A stretch of DNA of 46,857 bases from Paraburkholderia oxyphila NBRC 105797. Lineage in GTDB: Bacteria > Pseudomonadota > Gammaproteobacteria > Burkholderiales > Burkholderiaceae. The DNA lies in the NCBI RefSeq assembly GCF_000685075.1, contig NZ_BAYD01000079.1, forward strand, positions 1-46,857. The letters run 5' to 3'. Below the pieces are notes generated by a model, which was given only the letters and a program-made list of their open reading frames with translations, ran no database searches and was not told where the DNA came from. Numbering within the stretch: position 1 is the stretch's first letter; each line of letters starts with the position of its first letter. Positions 17,907 to 25,307 of this stretch are shown piece by piece. Made by a program: the position numbers and the translations under genes.

Positions 17907-19064
17907 TCAACGGGCGCCGACGAGCCGTACCCGCGTGATTTCCGAAGGCGCGCCGAGTCGTTTCGGTGGCCCCCAGTAGCCCGTGCCTCGGCTCGTGTAG
18001 ACCCACAGGCTGCCGAGTTTTTCGAGGCCCGCCGTGAACGGCTGCTGCAGCCGCACGAGGAAATTCCACGGGAAGATCTGGCCACCGTGCGTGTGGCCCG
18101 ATAGCTGCAGTGTGTAGCCTGCGTCGGCGGCCGCATGCGCAGTGCGCGGCTGATGGGCGAGCAGGACGCGCGTGTTCACGTCGGCGGGTGCGCCGCGCAG
18201 GGCGCCCTGCGGATCGCTGCGATGCGCGGGATCGAAGTGGCCGCCGGTGTAGTCGGTCACGCCCGCGAGCACGAGCCGCGCGCCGCCGTGCTCGATCACC
18301 ACGTGCTGGTTCATCAGCACGGTGAGGCCGATGCGCCGGAACTCGGCGACCCACGCGTCGGCGCCCGAGTAGTACTCGTGATTGCCGGTGACGAGGTAGA
18401 CGCCGTGATGCGACGCGAGCCTTCCGAGCGGCGCCGTGTGATTCGACAGGTGCTGCACGCTGCCGTCCACGACGTCGCCCGTGATCGCCACCACGTCGGC
18501 GTCGAGCTGGTTCACGGCGCGCACGATCGCATCCACGTAGTCGTGCTTGATGGTGGGGCCGACGTGAATGTCGCTCAACTGAACAATCGTGAAGCCGTCG
18601 AGCGCGGCGGGCAGCCCGCGGATCGGCACGTCGACGCTGCGCACGCGCGCGCGCCGCCGTGCGTTGAAAAAGCCGAAGGCGCTCGAGCAGAAGGCGAGCA
18701 AGGCGACGGCAGCGGCGCTGCCCGTGCGCCAGTTCGCGAGATCGACGTAGCCCGGCCAGATCGCGGCGACGGTCATGAGCGAGGCGAGCACGAGATCGCG
18801 CACGATCGTCAGCATGAGCAGCGACGAGAAAAACCCCATCGCGAGCATGCCGGTCCATGCGAGACGGTCGCCGAGCGGCTGGCGCTTGAAGCGGCGCGAG
18901 AGCATGCCGGGCGGAATCACCAGCACGGAAAACACGAGCCACAGCGCGGCGAGCCACTTGCCCGCTGCGGGCACCGGCAGGTCGGGAATCAGCCGGAAGC
19001 CGACATAGATGTGCAATAGCACACCAATCGAAATGAAGCGGAGCAGAAACGAGAGTCGGGGCAT
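17907..19064 (-). CDS. Membrane-anchored metallophosphoesterase (YkuE-like)
   Basis: The 385-residue protein has about four N-terminal membrane helices (residues 5-135) followed by a calcineurin-like phosphoesterase domain. Metal-binding motifs appear in order: SDIHVGP (D-x-H), GDVVDG, TGNHEYYSG (GNHE), and SGHTHGGQ (GHxH), all intact, so an active dinuclear metal centre is expected. Related proteins act on phosphoester bonds, some on UDP-diacylglucosamine or cell-envelope lipids; the substrate here is unknown. A 227-base gap to the AI-2E gene upstream of it contains nothing I can name. No strong ribosome binding site precedes ATG 19064. Confidence 0.87.
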   Translation of the reverse strand: MPRLSFLLRFISIGVLLHIYVGFRLIPDLPVPAAGKWLAALWLVFSVLVIPPGMLSRRFKRQPLGDRLAWTGMLAMGFFSSLLMLTIVRDLVLASLMTVAAIWPGYVDLANWRTGSAAAVALLAFCSSAFGFFNARRRARVRSVDVPIRGLPAALDGFTIVQLSDIHVGPTIKHDYVDAIVRAVNQLDADVVAITGDVVDGSVQHLSNHTAPLGRLASHHGVYLVTGNHEYYSGADAWVAEFRRIGLTVLMNQHVVIEHGGARLVLAGVTDYTGGHFDPAHRSDPQGALRGAPADVNTRVLLAHQPRTAHAAADAGYTLQLSGHTHGGQIFPWNFLVRLQQPFTAGLEKLGSLWVYTSRGTGYWGPPKRLGAPSEITRVRLVGAR

Positions 19065-19572
19065 GTCGGGCCGATTGGTAACTCAGTTAGCTCAGGCAAC
19101 TGAAGCAACGGGGTGGAAGGCGCAGGCACGTACATTGGGTGGACCGCAACGCGCGGCGGATTGCGCGAGGCCGGCGGCGCGCGTTGCATGGCGCACGACG
19201 CGATGCGGGCCGATGCATGGCTCACGCATCCGAGGCATTTTACCGGCAGCGCAGCGTTCGTGCCGGAGCGGGGCGGGTGCGACTTCGGCGCACTGCAGCA
19301 CCGCATGCAAGGGCTCGGTGGAGGCGCCACTCGCAGCTTGCAGCGGGCTTGCGGCGGCCGTGCCGGAACCATGGGCGCACCGGCGCATGGCAGCACGACG
19401 GAGCGAGTGCGGCACTGCGGCATAACCCTGGATTGCCAACCTCGGGCCGCCGTCGCACTATTTTCTTGCGGGCCCATGTACGCTATTAAACGTTCATTGA
19501 ATCGGCCTGGCCGATGGACTATGCTCGAATCGAGGCCCGTGCGGTTTCGGGCGCTCTGGGGGGAGACGGGTC
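19065..19572. other. 508-base gap without a convincing gene
   Basis: Several frames are open here but none shows a recognisable protein, membrane pattern or ribosome binding site; their composition (Arg, Ser, Cys, Pro-rich) is that of non-coding GC-rich DNA. A short inverted repeat, ATCGGCC-T-GGCCGAT, lies at 19501-19515, about 58 bases before the next gene, and could be an operator. Promoters for the divergently transcribed neighbours must also lie here. Confidence 0.6.
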
Positions 19573-19896
19573 ATGAAAATTACCAAGCCGGATGTGCAAG
19601 GGCTTCATGGTCGTCATGTGGGTCATGAGGGTAGTCACGTCATGCTGCCGATGGTCGTGCTGTCGATCATGGCCGTGGTGCTGTATTTCTCGGTCAGGCA
19701 CGTCGACATTCTCGAAATCGGCCGCAGCGCGCTATTTGACGTCGTGATGGTGTTTGTCGCGCTCGGCATAGCGGGATTCTTTGGCGTAGTGGGGGCATGG
19801 CTGCGCTCGCGCACGACCGACGAACCACCCGAAGGCTTCTGCTTCGTGGGCGCGCTCATTGGCGCGGTCGTGTTCTATATCGCGCTGCTGACCTGA
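19573..19896 (+). CDS. Small membrane protein of unknown function
   Basis: The 107-residue product has a polar, His/Gly-rich N-terminus (HGRHVGHEGSH) and three predicted membrane helices (residues ~24-40, ~53-78 and ~90-106), with RSRTTDEPPEG between the last two. I do not recognise the family. A strong purine-rich ribosome binding site (GGGGGAGA at about 19558-19565) precedes the ATG, and the AlkB gene starts 21 bases after the stop, so the two are probably cotranscribed. The histidine cluster before the first helix could bind metal, but this is speculation. Confidence 0.75.
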   Translation: MKITKPDVQGLHGRHVGHEGSHVMLPMVVLSIMAVVLYFSVRHVDILEIGRSALFDVVMVFVALGIAGFFGVVGAWLRSRTTDEPPEGFCFVGALIGAVVFYIALLT

Positions 19897-19917
19897 GGCG
19901 GCGCCTTTTCCGGTCCG

Positions 19918-20517
19918 ATGTTCGATCTCTTCGACGATACCCCGCAACCCGACATCGACTGGCATCCCGCGTGGCTTGCGCCTGCGGCGGCCGCCGCTTG
20001 GCTCGCGCGCATCGTCGCCGAAACCGACTGGCGGCAGGAGCGCATCCGCACGCCCGGCGGCTGGGTCGACCAGCCGCGCCTCACCGCGTGGCAGGGCGAC
20101 CCCGGTGCCGTCTACATCTATTCGGGAATCCGCAACGTGCCGCAGCCGTGGACGCCGGCCGTGGCCGAGCTGCGCGACGCCATTGCCGCGCTCTGCGGCG
20201 TGCGCTTCAACAGCGTGCTGCTCAACCGCTACCGCAGCGGGACGGACAGCATGGGCTGGCACGCCGACCACGAGCCCGAGCTCGGCCCAGAGCCCGTGAT
20301 CGCCTCGCTGAGCCTTGGCGCGACGCGGCGCTTCGACTTGCGCCACAACGCGACCGGCGTGACGCGCTCATTCCCGCTATCGAGCGGCAGCCTGCTCGTG
20401 ATGCGCGGCAAGACCCAGGCGCAGTGGCGCCACCGGGTGCCGAAGGAGCCCGCGGTGAGCGGCGAGCGGGTGAATCTCACGTTTCGCGTGGTGATGCCTG
20501 AATTGCGCAAGAAGTAG
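19918..20517 (+). CDS. AlkB-family 2-oxoglutarate/Fe(II) dioxygenase
   Basis: The 199-residue enzyme belongs to the oxidative demethylase family that removes alkyl groups from nucleic acid bases in the cytoplasm. The iron ligands are visible as His115, Asp117 (MGWHADHEPELG) and His172 (QWRHRVPK), and the 2-oxoglutarate-binding RxNxTFR motif ends at Arg190. The NRYRSGTDSMGWHAD segment is the pattern of the bacterial proteins closest to human ALKBH2/3 rather than E. coli AlkB. Length is typical. It lies downstream of a small membrane protein gene and converges with mdcH. No Ada-type regulator is nearby. Confidence 0.92.
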   Translation: MFDLFDDTPQPDIDWHPAWLAPAAAAAWLARIVAETDWRQERIRTPGGWVDQPRLTAWQGDPGAVYIYSGIRNVPQPWTPAVAELRDAIAALCGVRFNSVLLNRYRSGTDSMGWHADHEPELGPEPVIASLSLGATRRFDLRHNATGVTRSFPLSSGSLLVMRGKTQAQWRHRVPKEPAVSGERVNLTFRVVMPELRKK

Positions 20518-20607
20518 GGGAGTTGGCGGATTTTGTCTGATGATTTGGCGAAATTCCGCCTGGGTTATGTGCCGCCGGGCGAAATCGCGCTAAAAATCCA
20601 ATTCGAC

Positions 20608-20621
20608 TTTATGCGCATAAA
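20608..20621. repeat. Perfect 14-base palindrome between convergent genes
   Basis: TTTATGCGCATAAA is an exact palindrome in an AT-rich patch of the 143-base gap between the alkB-like gene and mdcH. There is no T-run typical of a terminator. It might be a protein-binding site or a weak termination hairpin; nothing else in the gap is recognisable. Confidence 0.4.
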
Positions 20622-20660
20622 TATTTAATTCGCGGATTCACATCGACCGCAGGTGTCGCG

Positions 20661-21590
20661 TCAGTCGACGCCCAGACGCCGCCGCACGGTGGCCGCGAGC
20701 CGGTCGAGCGGCAACGTGGCAGCACTCAATGCCGCGACTTCGGGGTAATGCCCGCGCGTGATGTCGGTGAGCACCTGGCCGGGTGGCGCCTCAACCAGCA
20801 CCGTCGCGCCCGACTCGATCATGACCGTGAGCGCGTCGAACCAGCGCACGGTGTAGCGCATGTTGGTGGCAAGGTCGGCGCGGATTGCATCGGCGTCATG
20901 GAGCGGACGTCCGCCGCGATTGTCGACGTACACCCCTTCAGGCGAGCGAAACGGAATGTCGAGCGACCACGCCACGAGCTGTTCCGTTGCGTCGGCCAAT
21001 AATTCGCAATGCGAAGGAACGGAAACTGCGAGACGCTGCGCTTTGCGCGCCCCCGCCGCGAGCGCGCGCGCAGCGAAGGCTTCGAGCGCCGCGTCGGCGC
21101 CCGCCACGACGATCTGGCGCGGCGCGTTGACGTTGGCTACATACACGCGCTCGCTGCTGTCGTGCGCATTCGCGAGCATCTCGACCTGAGTCTCGCTGAG
21201 TCCCGAGACCGCCGTAAGGCCGTAGCCCGACGGCCACGCGGACTCCATCAGCTCGGCGCGCTTTTTCACCATGCGCAGAGCGTCGGAGAAATCGAGCGCT
21301 CCGCAGCACACGGCGGCTGGATACGCGCCCACGGAAAGGCCGGCGCCGAATTGCGGCGTCAGCCCTGCGTGGGCGAGCGCGCGTGCGTGCGCCACGCCGG
21401 CTACCACGAGGCCGATCTGCACCGCGACGGTCGATTGCAGCGCCTCTGCGCTATCGAGCGCAAGCACGTCGATGCCCAGCGTTGCCGAGGCTTCGTCGAG
21501 CGTTTTGCGCACGATCTCGTGTTCGGGCAGCCGGTGCAGGAAGCCGGGGCTTTGCGCACCCTGGCCGGGAAACAGACAGGCGAGGCTCAT
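20661..21590 (-). CDS. mdcH: Malonate decarboxylase epsilon subunit (malonyl-CoA:ACP transacylase)
   Basis: The 309-residue enzyme transfers malonyl from CoA to the dephospho-CoA arm of the MdcC carrier, priming the decarboxylase. It shows the transacylase fold signatures FPGQGAQ near the N-terminus, the nucleophile elbow GLSVG with Ser86, and the catalytic His in SVPSHCELL. Start ATG 21590 forms an ATGA overlap with the mdcG stop; the in-frame GTG at 21602 is less likely. It is the last gene of the mdc operon, followed by a convergent gene. Context makes MdcH far more likely than FabD. Confidence 0.92.
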   Translation of the reverse strand: MSLACLFPGQGAQSPGFLHRLPEHEIVRKTLDEASATLGIDVLALDSAEALQSTVAVQIGLVVAGVAHARALAHAGLTPQFGAGLSVGAYPAAVCCGALDFSDALRMVKKRAELMESAWPSGYGLTAVSGLSETQVEMLANAHDSSERVYVANVNAPRQIVVAGADAALEAFAARALAAGARKAQRLAVSVPSHCELLADATEQLVAWSLDIPFRSPEGVYVDNRGGRPLHDADAIRADLATNMRYTVRWFDALTVMIESGATVLVEAPPGQVLTDITRGHYPEVAALSAATLPLDRLAATVRRRLGVD

Positions 21591-22276
21591 GACGGTTGCC
21601 ACGGATCGGCAACGAGGTGCGCGCCGTCACTCGCGCGTGCGAGCACCCGCGACTTCTTGCCTGGCGCGAGCTGCGCGAGTTCGGCAAGCGCAACGCCGCC
21701 CGCAGGCGTTTCCACCTGTGCGTCCACGCGTGTGCCGGCGCGCTGCGCGGCGTGCGCGAGTGCGGCGGCAAGCGCGTGGATCGTGGCCGCGTCGCTGCGG
21801 TGGGGCATGCGGATCAGCACGTCGAGATCGCTGGATTCGGTGAGCGTGGGCGCCTGTGTGGCCAGCTCGAAGCCCGCGCTGCCCGTTGGCCCCCAGACGA
21901 AGTCGTGCAGGGGGCTTGGAGTCTCGCGCAGTGCCGCGAGGGCCACGAATGCCGCGAATGCGGCGCGAGCGGGTGAGGGCGCTGCCGCGAGCAGCGCTTC
22001 GGGCGATACAGACGATTCGATATCCTCAATATCGATCCATGTGCCGAATCGCTCGGCACGCGTGGCGCCGCGTACACCCGCCGCCACGAAGCCCGATGCG
22101 GCCTGGGCGCGGCGCACGACCGCGAACGGCGCGCGGGCGAATGCCGTGCGCACCCAGTCCGGCTCGCCCTCCACGGGCGTGAGTCGCGTGAGCCGGAGCA
22201 GATCGTGCGCGCGCCAGCGCGCGTCGTCCGCACGCGGTGCGTCGGGCGCGAACGGCGGCGCGGCGCACACTCGCAT
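21587..22276 (-). CDS. mdcG: Malonate decarboxylase holo-ACP synthase (phosphoribosyl-dephospho-CoA transferase)
   Basis: The 229-residue enzyme attaches the 2'-(5''-triphosphoribosyl)-3'-dephospho-CoA prosthetic group to the serine of MdcC. It has a nucleotidyltransferase-type metal site in TESSDLDVLIR, with Asp150 and Asp152, and an N-terminal region with HDLLRLT and DWVRTAFARAPFAVVRR typical of MdcG. The start overlaps the mdcE stop by one base (TGATG) and its own stop overlaps mdcH, so translation is coupled. Length fits the family. Confidence 0.9.
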   Translation of the reverse strand: MRVCAAPPFAPDAPRADDARWRAHDLLRLTRLTPVEGEPDWVRTAFARAPFAVVRRAQAASGFVAAGVRGATRAERFGTWIDIEDIESSVSPEALLAAAPSPARAAFAAFVALAALRETPSPLHDFVWGPTGSAGFELATQAPTLTESSDLDVLIRMPHRSDAATIHALAAALAHAAQRAGTRVDAQVETPAGGVALAELAQLAPGKKSRVLARASDGAHLVADPWQPS

Positions 22277-23097
22277 CAGCTCGCGTCCCACTGTTGCGCG
22301 AGGCGCTTGCGGACCTCGATCGACGCCGCGCGCGTGCGTTGTGCCGCTTCGCCCTGCAGACGATGCGCGAGGCCGCTCTTGTCCTCGCGCGCCTCGCGCA
22401 CCCTGCGCGCAAGCACTTCGCGCACGCGGGCGACTTGCGCGTCGTCCGGCGCATCGGCATTGACGTCTGCAATCAGTTCGTCGAGCAGCCCGAGCTTCGC
22501 GAACGAGGCCATCGAATACGACATCGGCACGATCTTCTCGCCGAGTTCGTCGAGGTCTTCGACGCTGCGGCGCGTGACGCGCGCCGCCGCTTCCTTGCCC
22601 ATCGCGTGGACCATCGTGCCGGGCGCATCGAGCGCGACGATGCGGTTCGCCTGATAGCCGTGCGCGAGGAACGCGCCCGACATGGCGGGGCCGACGATCA
22701 GCGCCACGACGGGATGCCCCGCGAGGCGCGCGCTCGCATAGGCGTCCACGGCGGCGGCGCAGGCGAGGTGGATGCCGAGCATCTCTTCGCGAGAGCCGTA
22801 CGCCTGGCTCTTCACGTCGACGATGGCGACGATCGGGCGGCGCGTGCCGCTGGCAGCGTCTTCGGCGATCGCTTCGCGCACGGCCTGGGCGAGACGCCAG
22901 CCCTGTTCGAGGCCCACGACGTTCTCGCGCGCGCGGGGGAAGCGATTGTCGGGATCGGGCGCGACCGTGATGAAGCGCGCGGTCTCGCCGCCGAGCGGCG
23001 CATCGGCATAAGGCACGCAGGGCGCGCATGCGTCGTCGGGCGCGCCTGCGAGTGCGCGCAGCCACAGCGTGCCCCGGCTCAGATTCGTATCGCTCAT
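22276..23097 (-). CDS. mdcE: Malonate decarboxylase gamma subunit
   Basis: The 273-residue protein pairs with MdcD to form the carboxylase-fold component that decarboxylates malonyl-S-ACP to acetyl-S-ACP. The family features include VKSQAYGSREEMLGIHLACAAA, the oxyanion-forming GPAMSGAFLAHG segment and ALDAPGTMVHAMGK. It resembles the acetyl-CoA carboxylase carboxyltransferase fold but needs no biotin. Start ATG 23097 overlaps the mdcD stop (ATGA). The C-terminus is a charged helix (LARRVREAREDKSG) common in this subunit. Confidence 0.93.
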   Translation of the reverse strand: MSDTNLSRGTLWLRALAGAPDDACAPCVPYADAPLGGETARFITVAPDPDNRFPRARENVVGLEQGWRLAQAVREAIAEDAASGTRRPIVAIVDVKSQAYGSREEMLGIHLACAAAVDAYASARLAGHPVVALIVGPAMSGAFLAHGYQANRIVALDAPGTMVHAMGKEAAARVTRRSVEDLDELGEKIVPMSYSMASFAKLGLLDELIADVNADAPDDAQVARVREVLARRVREAREDKSGLAHRLQGEAAQRTRAASIEVRKRLAQQWDAS

Positions 23098-23975
23098 GCC
23101 GGCTCTCCGTGCGTGCTGGAAGAAGTCAAAGAGGTGTCGAACATCGCGCCCATCGTGTCGGGCGCGACGCTGGCGGGATCGATCTGCGCGAGCTTCGCGA
23201 GCGTGGACTCGACCTGCTCGGTGCGATGCGCATGCGGCACGCCGCGTGCGAACGCGGCGCGTACGGCGGCGCGCACGTCGTCGACGGCGTCGTCCACGAG
23301 TGCGTCGGCGTAACCGGTGCGCTCGCGCTGCTCGCCGCCGATCAGCTGCCACACGTGGCGTCGGTCGCTCGAGTCGAGTTCTTCGATGCCCGCTTCCTGC
23401 TCGATCACTTCGGGGCCGTTCATGCCGAGGCGCCCTTGCTTCGTCATCACGAGATACGAGCACAGGCCGGCCGCGAGCGACATGCCGCCGAAGCAGCCCA
23501 CCATGCCCGCGATCACGCCGACCACGGGCACATGGCGGCGCAGCGCGACGATGGCCGACTGGATCTCGGCGATCACGGCGAGGCCGAGGTTGGCTTCCTG
23601 CAGGCGCACGCCGCCGGTCTCGAACAGCACGACGGGGCGCACGAGCTTGCCGCGCTCGCAGTCGGCGAGCGCGAGCTCGAGCGCGGCCGCGATCTTGCTG
23701 CCCGATACTTCGCCGATGCTGCCGCCCTGGAACGCGGACTCGATCGCGCACACGACGGCAGGCTCGCCGTCGAGCGTGCCGCGCGCGATCACGGCGCCGT
23801 CGTCGGCCTGGCAGACGATGCCCTGCAGCGGCAGCCACGGCGACTCGAGGCGGTCGAACGGCCCGAGCAGCTCGCGGAAGCTGCCCTTGTCGAGCACGGC
23901 GGCGGCGCGCTCGCGCGCGCTCAACTCGATAAAGCTCTCGCGCAGCAGCGCGGACGGGTTCGGACTCGCGCTCAT
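23094..23975 (-). CDS. mdcD: Malonate decarboxylase beta subunit
   Basis: The 293-residue partner of MdcE carries a crotonase-like carboxyltransferase fold. Visible signatures are the start region RESFIELSARERAAAVLDKG, FQGGSIGEVSGSKIAAALE, the glycine-rich VIAGMVGCFGGMSLAAGLC loop that binds the carboxyl group, and GRLGMNGPEVIEQEAGIEEL. The start overlaps the mdcC stop by four bases. The C-terminus is short and polar. Together with MdcE, MdcA and MdcC it forms the biotin-independent cytoplasmic complex. Confidence 0.94.
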   Translation of the reverse strand: MSASPNPSALLRESFIELSARERAAAVLDKGSFRELLGPFDRLESPWLPLQGIVCQADDGAVIARGTLDGEPAVVCAIESAFQGGSIGEVSGSKIAAALELALADCERGKLVRPVVLFETGGVRLQEANLGLAVIAEIQSAIVALRRHVPVVGVIAGMVGCFGGMSLAAGLCSYLVMTKQGRLGMNGPEVIEQEAGIEELDSSDRRHVWQLIGGEQRERTGYADALVDDAVDDVRAAVRAAFARGVPHAHRTEQVESTLAKLAQIDPASVAPDTMGAMFDTSLTSSSTHGEPA

Positions 23976-24286
23976 GCCTGGCCTCCTTGCGCAGCGTCCT
24001 GCGCGGCTTCCACGGCTTCGGCAAGGCGCAGCGCCACGACGCCGGGCGTCGCACCGAAGTCGTTGATCTCGATGAGCGCCGCGCCGTCGTAGCGCGTGAA
24101 GAAGCGGTCGAGCACGCTCTTCCAGATATGGCCGTAGCCGTCCACGCTCGTGTGCACGACCACGCGCGCCTGCATGGCGCCGGCCGGCTGCAGCAGCACT
24201 TCGAGATCGCCCGAGCCCACCACGCCCACGTGGGCGCGCGTCGTCACGGCGCGCTGCGCCGGATAGTCGAATGTCAGTTGTTCCAT
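23972..24286 (-). CDS. mdcC: Malonate decarboxylase acyl carrier protein (delta subunit)
   Basis: The 104-residue carrier protein holds the unusual dephospho-CoA-derived arm. The modified residue is recognisable as Ser25 in VGVVGSGDLEVLL, the same position as in the characterised Klebsiella protein. A strong ribosome binding site (GGGAGG, 24295-24300) lies eight bases before ATG 24286, better than elsewhere in the operon, which fits the need for a carrier protein at high level. The start overlaps the mdcB end by 13 bases. Confidence 0.94.
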   Translation of the reverse strand: MEQLTFDYPAQRAVTTRAHVGVVGSGDLEVLLQPAGAMQARVVVHTSVDGYGHIWKSVLDRFFTRYDGAALIEINDFGATPGVVALRLAEAVEAAQDAAQGGQA

Positions 24287-25302
24287 GAAACCGTCCTCCC
24301 GCCGATGCGGTGGTGAAGCAGTCTGTCGATGAAGAGCGTAGCGGCGAGCAAGTCGGCCGCGCCACCCGGCGATGCGTTCAGTGCCAGTAGCGCGCGTTCG
24401 AGTGCGTCGAACGCGGCGCGGCCCGCGCGCGTGGCGATGCCGCCCGCGTCGCGCACGCGCTGCGCTCCCGCTTGCGCGGCCTCGCGGCCCGCGAGGCCCG
24501 CGCGGTGCAGCACGCAGGTGTCGTCGAGCGAGGCCATGATGGCGAGCAGCGCGTCCACGCGCGCCGCCGCTTCGTCGTGCCCTTGCGCGCGCGCCGCATG
24601 AAGCGCGGGCAGGCCCACGTGGATCACGTGCGGAAAGCCATCTTGCGCTTCGCGGCGCGCGCCGCCCACGTTGTAACGTTGACGAACGCGTTCGCCGTTG
24701 CTTGGTGTGGGTTGGGCAATGGGTGCCACGCGGTCGTCGAAGCGCGCGATTTGCGCTGCTGTTTCCGCAATCTCTATGGCATGCGGATGGCCGTCCCACG
24801 GATGGCCGCCCCACGCAAATGCGTTGTTGCCCCCCGATGGCGCGTGCACAATCGTTGCGCCCGCAACCAGAAGTCCAACGATCCAGATCGCACCGCGATG
24901 CGCATTGCTGCCACCGGTCGCGCGCATCATCGCGGCTTCGCCGGCGCGGCCGATGCGCGCGAGGTCGGTGCGCAGCGCGCTGCCCGGCGTGGCGCCACGC
25001 GAAGCGCGAGAGAGAGCCGCGAACGTGGGTTCGAGCGCGTGCGCGGAACGCAGCATCGTCGCGAGATCGAGATCGACGTGTGCGCCGCTACCGCGCGCGT
25101 CCACGAGCGCGGGCTTGGGCGTGAGACGCGCCTCCTCGATGAGCGCGTCGCGGGCGAAGCGCGCGAGTTGTGCTTCGGGATCCAGCGCGGTATCGCGGGC
25201 CGCGTGTGCATGACGCGACCCCGGCGACCCCGGCGACGCCGGTGCCGTCGTGCAGGCGGCCGCTGCGCCTTCGGCCAGCGTGTCCAATGAGAGCGTGCGC
25301 AT
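24274..25302 (-). CDS. mdcB: Triphosphoribosyl-dephospho-CoA synthase
   Basis: The 342-residue enzyme makes the prosthetic-group precursor from ATP and dephospho-CoA for MdcG to load onto MdcC. The CitG/MdcB-family motif TGGSNAHRGAIW lies at residues 129-140, preceded by PALVDARGSGAHVDLDL and followed by GGARREAQDGFPHVIHVGLPAL. At 342 residues it is longer than I would expect (roughly 280-300), with extra Ala/Pro-rich sequence at residues 12-40 and an apparent insertion near 155-205 that includes GGHPWDGHPHA. The start lies five bases after the mdcA stop. Confidence 0.9.
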   Translation of the reverse strand: MRTLSLDTLAEGAAAACTTAPASPGSPGSRHAHAARDTALDPEAQLARFARDALIEEARLTPKPALVDARGSGAHVDLDLATMLRSAHALEPTFAALSRASRGATPGSALRTDLARIGRAGEAAMMRATGGSNAHRGAIWIVGLLVAGATIVHAPSGGNNAFAWGGHPWDGHPHAIEIAETAAQIARFDDRVAPIAQPTPSNGERVRQRYNVGGARREAQDGFPHVIHVGLPALHAARAQGHDEAAARVDALLAIMASLDDTCVLHRAGLAGREAAQAGAQRVRDAGGIATRAGRAAFDALERALLALNASPGGAADLLAATLFIDRLLHHRIGGRTVSWNN

Positions 25303-25307
25303 CGCGC

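Noticed and set aside
15068..18136. 1022-codon minus-strand open frame spanning the sensor kinase and AI-2E transporter region
   Set aside because: The kinase and transporter are clear in other frames; this one is a composition artefact.
18989..19477. 162-codon minus-strand frame in the 19 kb gap
   Set aside because: Cys/Pro/Arg-rich with no domain or ribosome binding site, so I left it as non-coding.
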